The notes under the pieces: model-generated | Told to the model about the DNA's origin: nothing | The model's database searches: none | Seen by the model: the letters and a program-made list of their open reading frames with translations, nothing else | Source: Brevipalpus yothersi | Taxonomy: Eukaryota; Arthropoda; Arachnida; Trombidiformes; Tenuipalpidae | Assembly: GCA_003956705.1 (NCBI GenBank) | Contig: QZCP01000021.1 | Coordinates: 106,847-170,846, forward strand | Length of the DNA: 64,000 nt | Direction of reading: 5' to 3' | Made by a program: the position numbers and the translations under genes | Part shown: positions 25,501 through 57,507 of the stretch, piece after piece | How positions within the stretch are numbered: position 1 is the stretch's first letter | Layout of the letters: each line of letters opens with the position of its first letter

Positions 25501-26420
25501 ACATTAACTGTCAAACCGACAGATCCACTAAACTAGCATCACTAGCTCAGTTTTTTATTTCTCATGGCTATGAATCTGAGTTGGGCCAAGACAAGATCAC
25601 CGAAGAGACATCGGAAAATTTGGCCAAGAAATTGTGTCTTCCTTTCATGAGAATAGCGGCATTGTTGCAATCTCATCTTTACAATGAACCTTTTCCTAAA
25701 AATATTGTCGACGAAAAATCTGAAGAGTTTGTAACCCTCGCTGATTTTCTCGGTTTGCAAGCTGATGGCATTCCCATCTGGATGATTGATGATCCCTCTT
25801 CTCTGATTGGAACATGGATCACTGACTTTTCAGTACTTTTTCCGCAAAATATTATTATTGCCAGGGTGAGTATATCAAAGTTTTCCTGTTGTTTTGTTTG
25901 ATTACCTTAAGATAACATTTTCGTTCGTTCTTTTCGTTCATAGAGTCTACTACAAAAGCGGCCAGTTGACATCTATCGCCCATCATTGCTCCGATTGCCT
26001 TCTACATACAATCACATCTTTCTTTACTACCATCGAAAGTGTTGTAAAACTTGTAACAAGATCGCCAGAGAACCATGTATTTGTCTAGTTTGTGGCACTC
26101 TTGTATGTTTCAAAGATGAATGTTGCCGATATTCTAGTACAGGTAAATACGAGGCAATTGCTCATGCAGACTGGTGTGGTGCAGGAACTACCATCTATTT
26201 ATCCGTCAATTCATCCTGCATAATCGTTATAAGAGGCAAGAGAGCTTGTTACTGGGGCTCAGTATATCTTGATTCCTATGGAGAGGAGGATAACGATCTC
26301 AAGCGTGGTAAACCTCTATATTTGTGTAAGAAAAGATACGCTGCCCTTGAGCAGCAGTGGTTGACCCACTCATTTGATCATACAAATAAGCGATGGATAT
26401 TACATAAAGAAAATCTTTGA
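19501..26420 (+). CDS. UBR3: E3 ubiquitin-protein ligase UBR3
   Basis: Large UBR-box E3 ligase. Nine exons join in phase: 19501-19729, 19848-20198, 20369-20494, 20558-20689, 20758-21934, 22021-22247, 22457-25045, 25117-25865, 25944-26420, giving about 2018 aa (human 1888). The UBR box at residues about 88-155 reads CGLVWIYNFIAYRCRTC, ISPCMSLCADCFNKGDHEGH and GGACDCGD, the UBR3 version rather than UBR1/2. A split RING-H2 lies at about 1360-1500: YECIICGQSG, then CGHFIHLECHKRY and FFCPLCRQ. The C-terminal UBR-Leu/autoinhibitory region ends with CLVCGTLVC, WCGAGTTIYL, CYWGSVYLD, YGEEDNDLKRGKPLYL and THSFDHTNKRW, near the exact end of human UBR3. A Ser run of about 35 residues sits near 1085-1120. 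Exon 6 was placed at 22021 because the earlier acceptors bring a stop. A poly(A) signal aataaa is at about 26439. Confidence 0.95.
23484..23570 (+). repeat. Serine-codon tract inside UBR3
   Basis: Degenerate tcN/trinucleotide-like run coding mainly Ser with a few Thr, in the disordered linker between the UBR box and the RING. The codons vary (tca, tcc, tct, tcg), so selection on the amino acid rather than pure DNA slippage has probably maintained it. Confidence 0.75.
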
Positions 26421-26598
26421 ACAAAACATTCATGATCCAATAAAAATGCAGGATTAATTCCTTCCAATGTAGTACTGTTCTCTAGTGATTATTTCTCCAA
26501 ACACACACACATTTGACATCAACAAGTTTTTGAATGATGACCATTTGTACAAACGGTATTATCATTTTTAGTATTATTCAATCGAAAAAAGAATCCAA

Positions 26599-27849
26599 CT
26601 ATCTTATCAAAAGTCGACTGGAATCGAAAAGTTCAAAAAACATGTCTATCCATTCCTTAGGAATAAGACTACTCGCAAATATGACAAACTTAATTGACAA
26701 AGGTCCACAGATTATTTCATCCTCTGGATCCTGTGCTTGGAGAGCATATTGAATTGTTCTTGAAACTTCTATTGGATCTCGGTCACCTTCACCTGCTGTG
26801 CTGACTATTAAATCGTTTAAACTTTGATACTCTTGGGCATAGTTTTCCTTCACTTCGTCTGACGATGAATTCCATGTGCTTTCCACTAAGTTTTTCACTG
26901 CTTCAGATGAGCTCATTTGTGTTCGATATTTGGCCGGCAGTATTGAGATAACTTTCACACCACATCGTATTTGGCTGAGTCGAAGGCTGTCCGAGAAACA
27001 GATCAAAGCTGCTTTGGTGGTTGCATATATTGGTACAAAAGGAAGAGGTAATCTAGCAGTTATACTGGACATATTGACAATTCGTCCTTTACTTTTCCTC
27101 AACAACGGCAAGAACGTTCTGGTCACTTGAATGGTGCCAATCAGATTCACCTTGACCACATCGTCAACAAACTTTTCTCCTTTACCCCAATCAGGATAAC
27201 CGATTGACAGTAAGCCGGCATTGTTAACCAGTCCCCAAAGCACAGTATCAGTAGATGAAATTATATCCTCCACTTTCTTACGAGCTTCACTAAGAGTTTT
27301 CTCGGAAGATGTAACATCTAGGCCGATAATGTGTAAACGTTCAGGATTTGAGGCATTTTCTCTCAATTCGTTGGATCCTTCACCATTCGGCTGTAGACAA
27401 GCGGCGATGACATTGAATCCATTGCGATTCAGTTCAAGAGCTGTTTGTAGACCAATTCCAGAATCACAACCTGAGAACACACAGAAAATATACAGAATGT
27501 ATGCATACAGATGATAACATATTGTGAATACATAATGATGATTCAAATGATCATCAACGAAATGATCAATTAATGTGACGAGACTTCCTTGTTGTTATCG
27601 AGATGGTGGAAAAAAAACTCTCTTCACTCAATATTATTATTACTTACCAGTAATCAGTACCGATTTTCCACTAGTATCAAGTAGAGCTTGAACTTTTTTG
27701 GCAACCAAACAAGATAGTTTCCAGGCAAGAAAAACAATGACAATCGGTGTGGTAATTAACGATATTAATGGACTTAGGTGGCTTATTAGTTTGATGAGTA
27801 TGAACACAGTTACAGGTAAGAAAAGTATTGATAATCTCAGAGTATTCAT
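26599..27849 (-). CDS. Membrane-anchored short-chain dehydrogenase, retinol/17-beta-hydroxysteroid dehydrogenase type
   Basis: NAD(P)-dependent oxidoreductase of the classical SDR family, closest in layout to the SDR9C group (RDH/HSD17B6/BDH1-like) acting on retinoids or steroids at the ER membrane. Two exons, 27849-27648 and 27470-26599, join in phase at the glycine-rich loop (ITG|CDSGIG), giving 357 aa. Residues 1-50 hold two hydrophobic segments (LSILFLPVTVFILIKLI; LISLITTPIVIVFLAWKL), a membrane anchor. Cofactor motif TGCDSGIG is near 67-74, LVNNAG near 147, the active-site Ser in NMSSITARLP near 202, and the catalytic pair YATTK near 216-220. The C-terminus SIKFVIFASSLIPKEWIDMFF is hydrophobic, as in RDH-type enzymes. 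It is tail-to-tail with UBR3, 178 bp apart. The substrate cannot be read from sequence. Confidence 0.88.
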
Positions 27850-28662
27850 TTTGACCTTCTTCTTCTTCTCTCCTTTCTTACTCTTATTTCTCTTATTTTT
27901 CTTCCTTCTTTCTCTTCTCTACTTTCTCGAGAGAGAGAGAAAAAAAAGATGTTTACTCTGAGCAGTAGAAGATGAAGAAGAGAGAGAAGAAAAAAATATT
28001 AATGCTAATCTGAAAGTGGCCAAGAGAAGGTCATACAGAAAGCAGTAGAATGAGAATACAAAATCACTCCCCAAGCAAGTTGACTAAAGTAAAACAATCG
28101 GAATGTGAATGAGAATGTAAATGGATGTGGACAGCGACGAAAACGACACACTATCTCAACATGGAATTATCTTTCAAATTATGAGAGAGAAAGAGAGAAG
28201 ATTATCACTTTTAACTGACTGTGAGTGAGTGAGTAGAGAAGATGAATATAATAATAATAATACATGTGAAACATTTTCAAGCATGGAATGATGATGGGAT
28301 CATCACTCTATTTGCCCATTCTACACCAACAAAAGTTTGTAGGCGAAAATCAATTGATCAGATTTGATTTTTTTATAGACGAGAGAATTAATTTGGGACA
28401 CAATTTCCTGGTAAAATATATTCAAATATAAATGCATGTACATTTTTTGAATTACATATCTCCATCTACAATTTAATGGAAACTATTTCTTTCGATCAAG
28501 TTTCATTTTCGTTAGCTAATTTTCTCAACTGCTTGGAGCGTTTTTTTTAGCCTCTCGATAACATGCAAAATTATTCAGTACAAAATATGTTGAATTATAG
28601 TGATGAATTGACAAAAGTTTTCACAAGAGTGTGCATAAAGTTTGGAATCATCTCCCTCATTT

Positions 28663-28724
<62 letters not shown>

Positions 28725-29284
28725 GTCAGAATCTCGAGTCCTCATTGAATTTGATCCCCTGAAATTTTTCTCATCTGTTTCCAATCGAGAGGGAGAAAGA
28801 ACATTTAACTTTCACTTTCAACCGAAATCGAGAGTCTCTTGACGAAGAATTATCACTACATCGATAAACTTGGGACAGCATCAAGAAAAACTTGTCGTCA
28901 AAAAATCAAAAAGCAAATGAAACCGAAAGTGAGTTGCTTAAACCACAAAATTGTAAAAAAAATATTGAATTAGGACAGCAAAATGCTACACCATGTCCTC
29001 TACATCTTGATACATCTTGAAACTATCTACCTGCCTACCTATCTATCTATCTATCTATTCCATTTCATCTTGACTATAAAGTAAAGGAAAACTCGTTTTC
29101 TAAATGGAAAAAAATTGTCACTGCGCGCTGAGAAGACGATTGAGAAAGTGAAAAGTGATTTCAGTTCATTCTGATTTTAACAGTCGATCGGAACTCGATT
29201 GAACAATCTTTGTGTGTGTCTGTGTGTTTGTGGTTCTCATCTTTTTTCACTTAAGCTATTCTCTATCTCAGTGATCGTAATAAA
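27850..29284. other. Non-coding stretch between SDR and Reeler genes
   Basis: Begins with the pyrimidine-rich SDR 5' flank (27862-27930) and includes short tandem repeats (28247-28261 ataataata; 29036-29056 tatc units) and the (CT)n array listed next. No coding exon was recognised. Confidence 0.4.
28665..28719. repeat. (CT)n microsatellite, about 27 units
   Basis: Perfect CT dinucleotide run on the + strand, about 570 bp upstream of the Reeler-domain gene start. The Ser-Leu open frames through it are repeat artefacts. Confidence 0.95.
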
Positions 29285-30162
29285 ATGGAAAATCGTAGTA
29301 CAATGATTTTGGCCCTCTTTGCGGCCCTCTTGTTCGTATCTGTCTATGGTAGCCCCGATGGAGCTCCTGCAGGAGCTTGTTCAGGTGATTTTTCTCTTTG
29401 ATTCTAGGTTTTCATAGTTTTCTTGAAAAAAGTGAGATTTCTTCAATTCTTTCTTCTCATTAACTCATTCATAATGCTGAAAAATAGATCTCAAACCTGG
29501 ACATCCGGAAACAAATTATCAATCAAGTGCTAACCCATGCACTTTGACTGCTGAGAAACAATCCGATGGAAGTTATAAAGTTACTCTGTCAACATCTTCT
29601 CCCAACTATTTCCGAGGATTCCTTTTGGTTGCCAAATCGGGTTCCAAGTATCTAGGAAACTGGTCTGCTGTGAAAGATGGCAAAAATTTGGCTTGTCCTC
29701 AAGGAGTGAGTTGATCTTGACCTTGTGTAATTGATTTTATGAATTGCTTGAGATGGCAAACTTGTTCAACGAAAATTTTTATCTCAAAAAATCGTTTTTT
29801 AACCTCTTTTTCTTCTTAATTTCTTCTTTTACATTTTTTCCATTCATTTTTGATTCACACAAGGATTCAATCACGCACAAGGATAAAAGCAAAAAGACTT
29901 CAGTCACTTTCACTTGGATTCCAGCTCCTGGCGATGCTGGTAAAGCCAAAAAATTTGAGTAAGTAGTAATATATGTATTCTGTATTTCTCAATGTGTATG
30001 ATGAAATCTTCATCAACCTCTTTCATGGAAGGTTAACAACGAAAATTAAGTTGTGACAGTAATACTAATGAACAATTTCTTCCTCTTTTTCTTACCTCTT
30101 CCAGAGGTGCTTGTCTCAAGGAGTTCGAAACTTATTGGAAACTCGAGAAGGCTATCCACTAG
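29285..30162 (+). CDS. Secreted single Reeler-domain protein (DFP/l(2)34Fc-like)
   Basis: Small secreted protein of the Reeler family, whose arthropod members (defense protein, DFP) are induced on immune challenge or found in haemolymph and cuticle. Four exons join in phase: 29285-29384, 29488-29705, 29864-29958, 30105-30162, giving 156 aa. Residues 1-22 are a signal peptide (MILALFAALLFVSVYG before the cleavage site). The Reeler features seen are an early Cys (GACSDLKPGH), NPCTLTA, a strand pair with YKVTLST and YFRGFLLVAKSG, LGNWSAV, ACPQ, SVTFTWIPAP and a final Cys (GACLKEFETYW). Four cysteines in the mature chain could form two disulfides. The family fits in length and order, although the strand before NPCTLTA is short. 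A poly(A) signal aataaa follows 20 bp after the stop (about 30184). The third exon uses an aag acceptor. Confidence 0.82.
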
Positions 30163-30647
30163 TTGCTACTCATGAAGTTTTGAAATAAAAAAAAACATTG
30201 ATGAAGTCATTGATTCATTTGTCATGCTTACCTATTTTTTTGATTAATATGCATACCTGTGAAGGTAATATCTGTTGCCTCAACTTTCTATACGGATATT
30301 AGAAAATTTGAGAGGATAGAAAAAGTTGTAGAATCAGTTATTGCTAATAGAATACTTTTCGAGAAAGAATCAATCTCAGCTTCGATTGATGATGTGAACG
30401 CGCAACAGTTCAAGATCGATTGAATGTCTATGTGTATAGAAAAAAATTTATACAATTTCCATGGTATTAGTAAATCAATGGAATACGTTATAGTGATTTA
30501 ATTATGATGTTACAACTAGAAACAACAAAAAATTGAAAAATTGCACCACTAACAGACATTCTATCATAGATGACTGTTAGCCCATTAGGTTTTTAGCTAG
30601 AAATTTAAAGTAGACTTATTCATCATTGTTTTGCTCAAAAATAGCTT
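30163..30647. other. Intergenic, tail-to-tail Reeler gene and adenylyl cyclase
   Basis: 485 bp of 3' flanks: the Reeler aataaa near 30184, then AT-rich sequence up to the cyclase stop. No further feature was recognised. Confidence 0.4.
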
Positions 30648-51820
<21,173 letters not shown>

Positions 51821-54126
51821 GGTGATGATGATTATGTGTGCTGATGTTAATGAATGTGAATGATGTTAATCACTGGTGAAGAAAGTTTAAAGACACACGC
51901 CAAAAAAAATATGGAGAAGAAGAAGAAGAAGATGCAAGAGGCAAGAAAAAAAATTGAACTCAATAGTTCTTGACAAATTATGGGGATGATTGAGATAGAG
52001 AAAGAAAGATAGCTTCCTGTTGATGATTATACACACACATACACACTTACCTACACACAAGTGTGTGTAGGTTGCAATGAGCAATATTTTGTTAATGCAA
52101 AAAGATGTGGACACCTTTTTGGTGTGTTTGAGATACCCAACGGAAGTGAATAATAATAAGGTTTGATTTGATGAAGATGAGGAGAAGAGAAAAATCTGAA
52201 TCTTTGATATTTAAATTCCAATAATTGATCAATGTGTGAGAGTGTTGTGTTCAATAGGGCACTCAAAGTATTGAATTTAACATCACATGGTGGATTATTA
52301 TCATTATCACTATTATTATTATTGTTGTTGATGTTGTTGTTGATGGGTATGGAAAAGAAGTTGATTATTGATTGCAAATTTTTTCCCTTGCAAAAAGATG
52401 TTCACTTATTTTGAGCCACCAAATTCATTCATTTTTTTCTTTTTCGACAATGGGATGATGATGTTGAGTTGATCATAGAAGGCAACTGTGAGTCATTCAG
52501 ATCACTAATCAAGTATTATTATTATTGTGATCATCATCATCACCACCAGTATGATCATGAAGCATGATGTTGTTGAAAGAAAATTTGAAACCAAAAATGG
52601 TTGAATGAACACACTGTGATCACTTTCATCGAGAAATCAATTGTAAATCATTCATCACAATACTCAGATGTTCACACATGAAACACAGAGAGATAATTAT
52701 TTTTGGAGAGAGATTAAGTTTTCCATCATGTTTAACATCATGTTCCACTGTTATCCATACACATTCACAGTGATCAACTTTAATTTACCTCTCCTGCATC
52801 ATCTCTCTCTCATCATTTCTCTTTCATCGTGTTGATCTCTCTCTCTTTGGCATCATCATCCAAAAAATTCACATGAGAGGGATGTAAAAGTGTGTTGAAC
52901 CACATGAGAGAGAGAGAGAGATACACTATCAAAGAGCGATCGATTTAAATTCTGGAGCAAAAATGACTCAAACTTATCATGCTTACTTGCTTCTCTTTCT
53001 CTCTCATTTTTTAGTGAGCAAAAATTGATGCGGTTTTAGCATCTTTCTTGCATCATCATTTGCCCTCTGACGGGATGAAACTCAACTACATAGGTGAACA
53101 TTAAGATTTTGTTTACAAAACTTTTTAGCCCGTTTGATAGAGAAAGTTGGTATTTTTCTTTTGATGAAAAAATTTATTTCTCGATTAAAATGATCCATCT
53201 CTGTCATAAAATGAGTCAAAAAACTGTGTCAAAAATTCTGAGCAAGACTTAAGGAGGGGGAAATGCCTCAGAGAAAAAAACTTGACTCAAGATCTCATCA
53301 GAACGAGGTTCTTTTGGGTACTTTTAGAAAATGGTTCGAATTCCTAATTTAATTTGAAAAAATGACATATTTAATTATTTTTCGTGATTTTAGACATATT
53401 TGTGATAGTTTTGTGAGTCTAATATTAGTTAAATTATTGTCTTCTTGAAATACATGTCTTTTATACTTTCTTCAACCAAGCTTAGGAAACTAGATCAATT
53501 CTGATGTTGATAGGAGGTAAAATATTCGCCTGCTTATGTTTCCATCATTACTTCACCACCTCTAATAACAAAACAACTGGCTTAATGTGATAATAATGAT
53601 GGTCGTTTAAATAATCACATTATGAATAATTATTAATATTATATTGAAATTTTTAATCCAGTTTAATTTGACAGTAAACATTTCAAATTCAAGAGGGTAC
53701 TGAATCCCTGGACAAGTTGTCGAATTGTGATTAGATAAATCATAAGATTAATCTCAGTTGGAGTCAACACCGGACATAATTTTTGACTCATCCAATTGAA
53801 TACTTAATCTGTCCAATGGTCTCATCGTGTGCATAAAAAGTACCGCCTTCAAATGATATCTCGTACAATATGATATTTCAATTTGTGATCTTTTTGTGCA
53901 ATCTAAACTTATCGGATTGCATACAAAATATGACCCTCACAGATCGAGAAAAATCTGGAGGACGAAGATTTTCACTGATCAGTGGACAAGGTGCTAGTAT
54001 CATCGATGTAAAATTAAACGAGGTGAATTTTTCAATCATCTTCCCTCATTCAGTGTTCAATATACCATTCTTTGACAATACTTGAGTTACTTCTCATCGA
54101 AAGAACACTTTTTTAAGTCAAAATTG
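51821..54126. promoter_or_regulatory. Divergent upstream region between adenylyl cyclase and F-box gene
   Basis: 2.3 kb between outward-facing genes. A likely 5' UTR intron of the cyclase is visible on the reverse strand: a donor TAG|GTAAGT with the exon ending at 52051, and an acceptor after ttcttcaccag with the next exon starting at 51872. The donor sits in a near-palindrome (cctacacacaagtgtgtgtagg, written here as two halves: cctacacacaa and gtgtgtgtagg). (ATT)n near 52300-52335 and several short (GA)n/(CT)n runs also occur. A short frame from ATG 53870 (71 aa) may be F-box 5' leader rather than a gene. Confidence 0.4.
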
Positions 54127-55538
54127 ATGGCATCAAAACACAAGCGTAAAAGACAAAATAGTTATCAATCGCCAGAAAATGATGATAATGACCCTTTCCG
54201 GTGTTCCTCAAATCAAATTGTTCACAAAACGGTTATTTTCGCATTAGCTCAGCCAACTATTATGAAAGTGCTCCTCAAGTATATCGATTTATTTTGTGTA
54301 CTCAACTGTCGAAGTGTGTGTCATGATTGGAAAAATATTTTCGACATGTATCTTTCATACTGGACATCAATAGTACTATCGGGCAGTTGTGGGTGGGCAC
54401 AGCGAAGGTTTCCCATCAAAATTGATGAGTTCCTCCAGCATTTTCCCTCATTGAGAGCTCTTCGATTGAATCGGATTGAATTTAGTCCGCAACAATATTT
54501 GGTGACCAAATTACACGTTAAAAGACTCGAAATTATTGGATGTGACTTCAACAGCCTGTCACTAGATGATATCAAACGTTTTATAATGTGCTTTCCTTCT
54601 CTGGAGAGCTTATTTTGTAGCTCTTATTGTTTGAAGGTAAAATCAAAAGTTAAACATTACGATTATCCATTCAAATTATAATTAATTCACGTTTTTCTCT
54701 CTTCCCTCTTCCATAGTCATGCAATTTTTCCAAAAATAATTTTGGCTATTTAAATGACTTTTGTGGTCGGTGTCGATCTTTTTGGATATTTCGTTTCCTA
54801 AATTCATGCAAAAATCTTAAAGAAATCGAAGTAAATTGTGATTTTGTGATCAAAATGATACCAACACCGGTAAAAGAACGGATAACAAGTCTCAGATTAT
54901 TTAAAGATATTTTTGTTAAGCCTCCTCTGACAGGATTGAGTTTACAGAGCTTCAAAAATTTGCGTAAAATTTATTTAGATGGTTTCAGTTATCCCAGAAA
55001 CTTTCAATTACTTTTCGATTGCCCATCACTGGAAGAGATTACCTTCAAATTGTCTTCCCATAGGCACCATGAAACTATGGCAAGAACATTGGCTTCGATT
55101 CCGGAAAGAATTGTACTGAAATTTGTGGACTACGATTTCTATCCACCAGTCTATACTGGCCGAGATTCACGTATTTTCGATAGTGTAATTCCTTTGATGG
55201 GAAGAAAGATCAAGCATCTCATCATGATGGGCAGTGCTTCCAGGTATGATTCATGGACCATTGTTGTGGAAAATTGCCGAAATTTACACTCCCTGGAATG
55301 TGATTCACCATTATACCCCGATCATCCGATGTGGGACCATCTGAAATACATGAAATCTCTTAAAATGCTTCTTCTACATCGAATGAGATATGATTTGGTT
55401 CCATACCTTCTAATAAGTATCAGAAATATGGCAAATTTGAAAAAAATTCTATTCGTTCGAACCAAGTCAACCTTGGATCAGTTGGATTTGGATGCCTTGA
55501 ATTGCCAATTTCGTCACGATCTTTTTATGTTCTCTTGA
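54127..55538 (+). CDS. F-box protein with leucine-rich-repeat-like C-terminus
   Basis: Probable substrate receptor of an SCF ubiquitin ligase. Two exons, 54127-54636 and 54717-55538, join in phase (GTAA donor, tag acceptor) to 443 aa. The start is the first ATG of the frame (MASKHKRKRQNSY), followed by a basic leader. A divergent F-box lies near residues 40-80: TIMKVLLKYIDLFCVLNCRSVCHDWKNIF, keeping the Leu spacing and the VCHDW signature. The remaining 350 residues alternate short hydrophobic strands and helices in LRR-like units (FPSLRALRLNRIEF, FPSLESLFCSS, CKNLKEIEVNC, FKNLRKIYLDGF, CPSLEEITFKL, CRNLHSLECDS, MKSLKMLLLHRM, MANLKKILFV), typical of arthropod FBXL/FBD-type proteins. It is followed after 600 bp by another F-box gene in the same direction. 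Specific ortholog unknown. Confidence 0.8.
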
Positions 55539-56137
55539 ACAAAAAAAACAGAATATTGAGCATGACTCTAATTTAATCTTTTATCTCAATATCATTGTAA
55601 TTTTTGAGCATGAGCTTCCAAAAATTTATTTTACTAACACAATATAATAATATTTTGAATAACAATAATTTAAGTTCATGCCTTTTGAGATTCATATTTT
55701 TTTTCACCCAATATTCGATCAAAAATACCTAAAAAACCTTCTGATTGGATATTATCTCTCTCTCCAAAATTTCATCTAGTACTGGTAAGTAACAACTTTT
55801 CTTTATACCTCTCTCATCAAGCAGAAAAATAATCATGAGAATTAAGAAATCAATTTTCCTAGTTTGACCTCTACCTAAAATATCATTGAAAATCCCGCTC
55901 AATAGACCATTACAGTCTGTAATATACAGAGGCGTCTTAATTAATGGGAGAAGCTTCTCTTGGAGCTGATTTATTTTTTTACTCTCTCTTGATCAGATCT
56001 TATTGGGATTGTGATTTGTGATGATCGTTTGATTAACGTCGAGCGGAGAGTTCAATTGTGGGAGAGAAAAATTTAGTTCATACTACACATCTTTGAACTT
56101 AATCACAATTCACATTTAATCAATATTTTGTGTGTTC
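55539..56137. other. Intergenic spacer between the two F-box genes
   Basis: 600 bp, AT-rich, with no coding signal. It must contain the 3' end of the first gene and the promoter of the second. Confidence 0.4.
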
Positions 56138-57507
56138 ATGGATAAAGTGTTACAAAATGATCTTATTGTGAAAAATATACTCTCTCATCTGCCTGCTTTG
56201 GAAGTTTTTCGTAATCGTTTGGTTTGTCGAAATTGGTATGCTGCAGCCATTCGTGATCTACTCCAAAGACCAATATGTGATGATGATTTTCGCCTAATCA
56301 CTTGTATGATTAACTATGATCCAAAATTGTTCAATGATGATCCAAATTTGTGAGTCAATTGTTTGTTTACATCCTCTTTTTTGGGAGTATTTGGTGTTGT
56401 GAAAACTTGCTTTTTGGGCAACTTTTCGACCTCCACTTGCTTCCATAATCCTAATTAACAGGTAATTTTTGCAATCTAATTGATTTTCATTACTCTTTCT
56501 TCACTAGAACTGAAAATGAAAAGTTTCAGATGGCTTCAAAGTGGAATGAAATCATTAAAAATGACATGAGAGGTGAAAGAAAGCAAATTAGTCCCAAACA
56601 TTTTCTTATTTTGACTAAAAAGGATCGAAAAAGACTTTGCAAGCCAACCGAAGACTCGAAACTTGTTAGAGCTTATCTTCAAAAAGAAATCGGATGTTTA
56701 CCAAAGTTTGTCCTCATCTTCACTCGTCCAGAATATTTCAATCAAATAAATTCCATACCATTCATCAATTATCCTATCGTGATAATAACTAATTTCACTC
56801 AATCTCGCTGGAATCGAGACTTTGAGCTGTTGAAGCCGTTTAATATCGAAACATGTGGTATTAATTTTTCATGCTTCGCAATCAATCGATTTTCTGATGA
56901 TATCAAGATAACCATCACCGATTGGACTTCAAATGATGCCTCTAGTCCAGGTCCTGATTGGGATGATCCTAGATATCCGGTGAAGTTTACCATCTATCTT
57001 TTTCATATTGAAAGCCATTGGCCAGCGGAAGAAAGTCTCACAGATATTCGAGAATTGGATGATCACATATCATTTTCAGATTCTCCTGGTTTTGGTGGCT
57101 TTATATCTGGTACCCATGCTAAGCCATTGTTTTATGATTTTAAAAGCTCTCGTTTCTGTGCCTCCGAAGCTCTCAGTATAACTATTGCTGGCCAAAATAT
57201 TGAAACTGCCTCACTGGAAATATTTGATGAAGATGGGCCAGATGAGGTGAGAAAACTTCTCATAAAATTTCGAAAATCGTTATCTTTTGATCCTAATCGA
57301 AAGGATGATCTCGCATGTACTCTGGGTTTTTTTGTGGAATATGAAACTTTATCTGGTTGTAAAGCTGAAGAGTTTGCCAATACACAAGATGTGGCACAAC
57401 TTTTTCCCAATATCAGATTCATGAGTCTCAATTTTTATCGATGTCCTAATGATGTGTCAAACCCATCCTATGGTATATATTTGATCCATTTTTTCAAGTC
57501 AACTTAA
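56138..57507 (+). CDS. F-box protein with FIST-like domain, FBXO22-like
   Basis: Two exons, 56138-56349 and 56508-57507, join in phase (TT|GTGAGT; acceptor tcactag) to 403 aa, the length of FBXO22. Without splicing the first frame stops at once (TTG TGA), which supports the intron. The F-box at residues 4-45 reads LQNDLIVKNILSHLPALEVFRNRLVCRNWYAA. The rest has little compositional bias. Its final third (FGGFISGTHAKPLFYDF, SITIAGQNIETASLEIFDED, VRKLLIKFRKSL, CTLGFFVEYETL, EEFANTQDVAQLFPNIRFMSLNF) follows the order of the FBXO22 FIST-C region (GVVGLSFSG..., hydrophobic strand, helix, GFMFACVGRG, FRKFFPSVPLFGFF). FBXO22 targets KDM4 and p53-complex substrates; that function cannot be transferred on this level of similarity. 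A poly(A) signal aataaa lies at about 57574. An alternative C-terminal exon is possible because GTATAT follows TCC TAT near 57472. Confidence 0.62.

Noticed and set aside
52051..52377. 108-residue Asn-rich reverse frame upstream of the cyclase
   Set aside because: The Asn run comes from an (ATT)n repeat, and the frame ends in a TAG exactly at the proposed 5' UTR donor. It is probably leader or an upstream frame, not a protein exon.
53870..54085. 71-residue frame upstream of the first F-box gene
   Set aside because: Short, no domain, ends 40 bp before the F-box ATG in another frame, and contains splice-like signals. More likely 5' UTR or chance.
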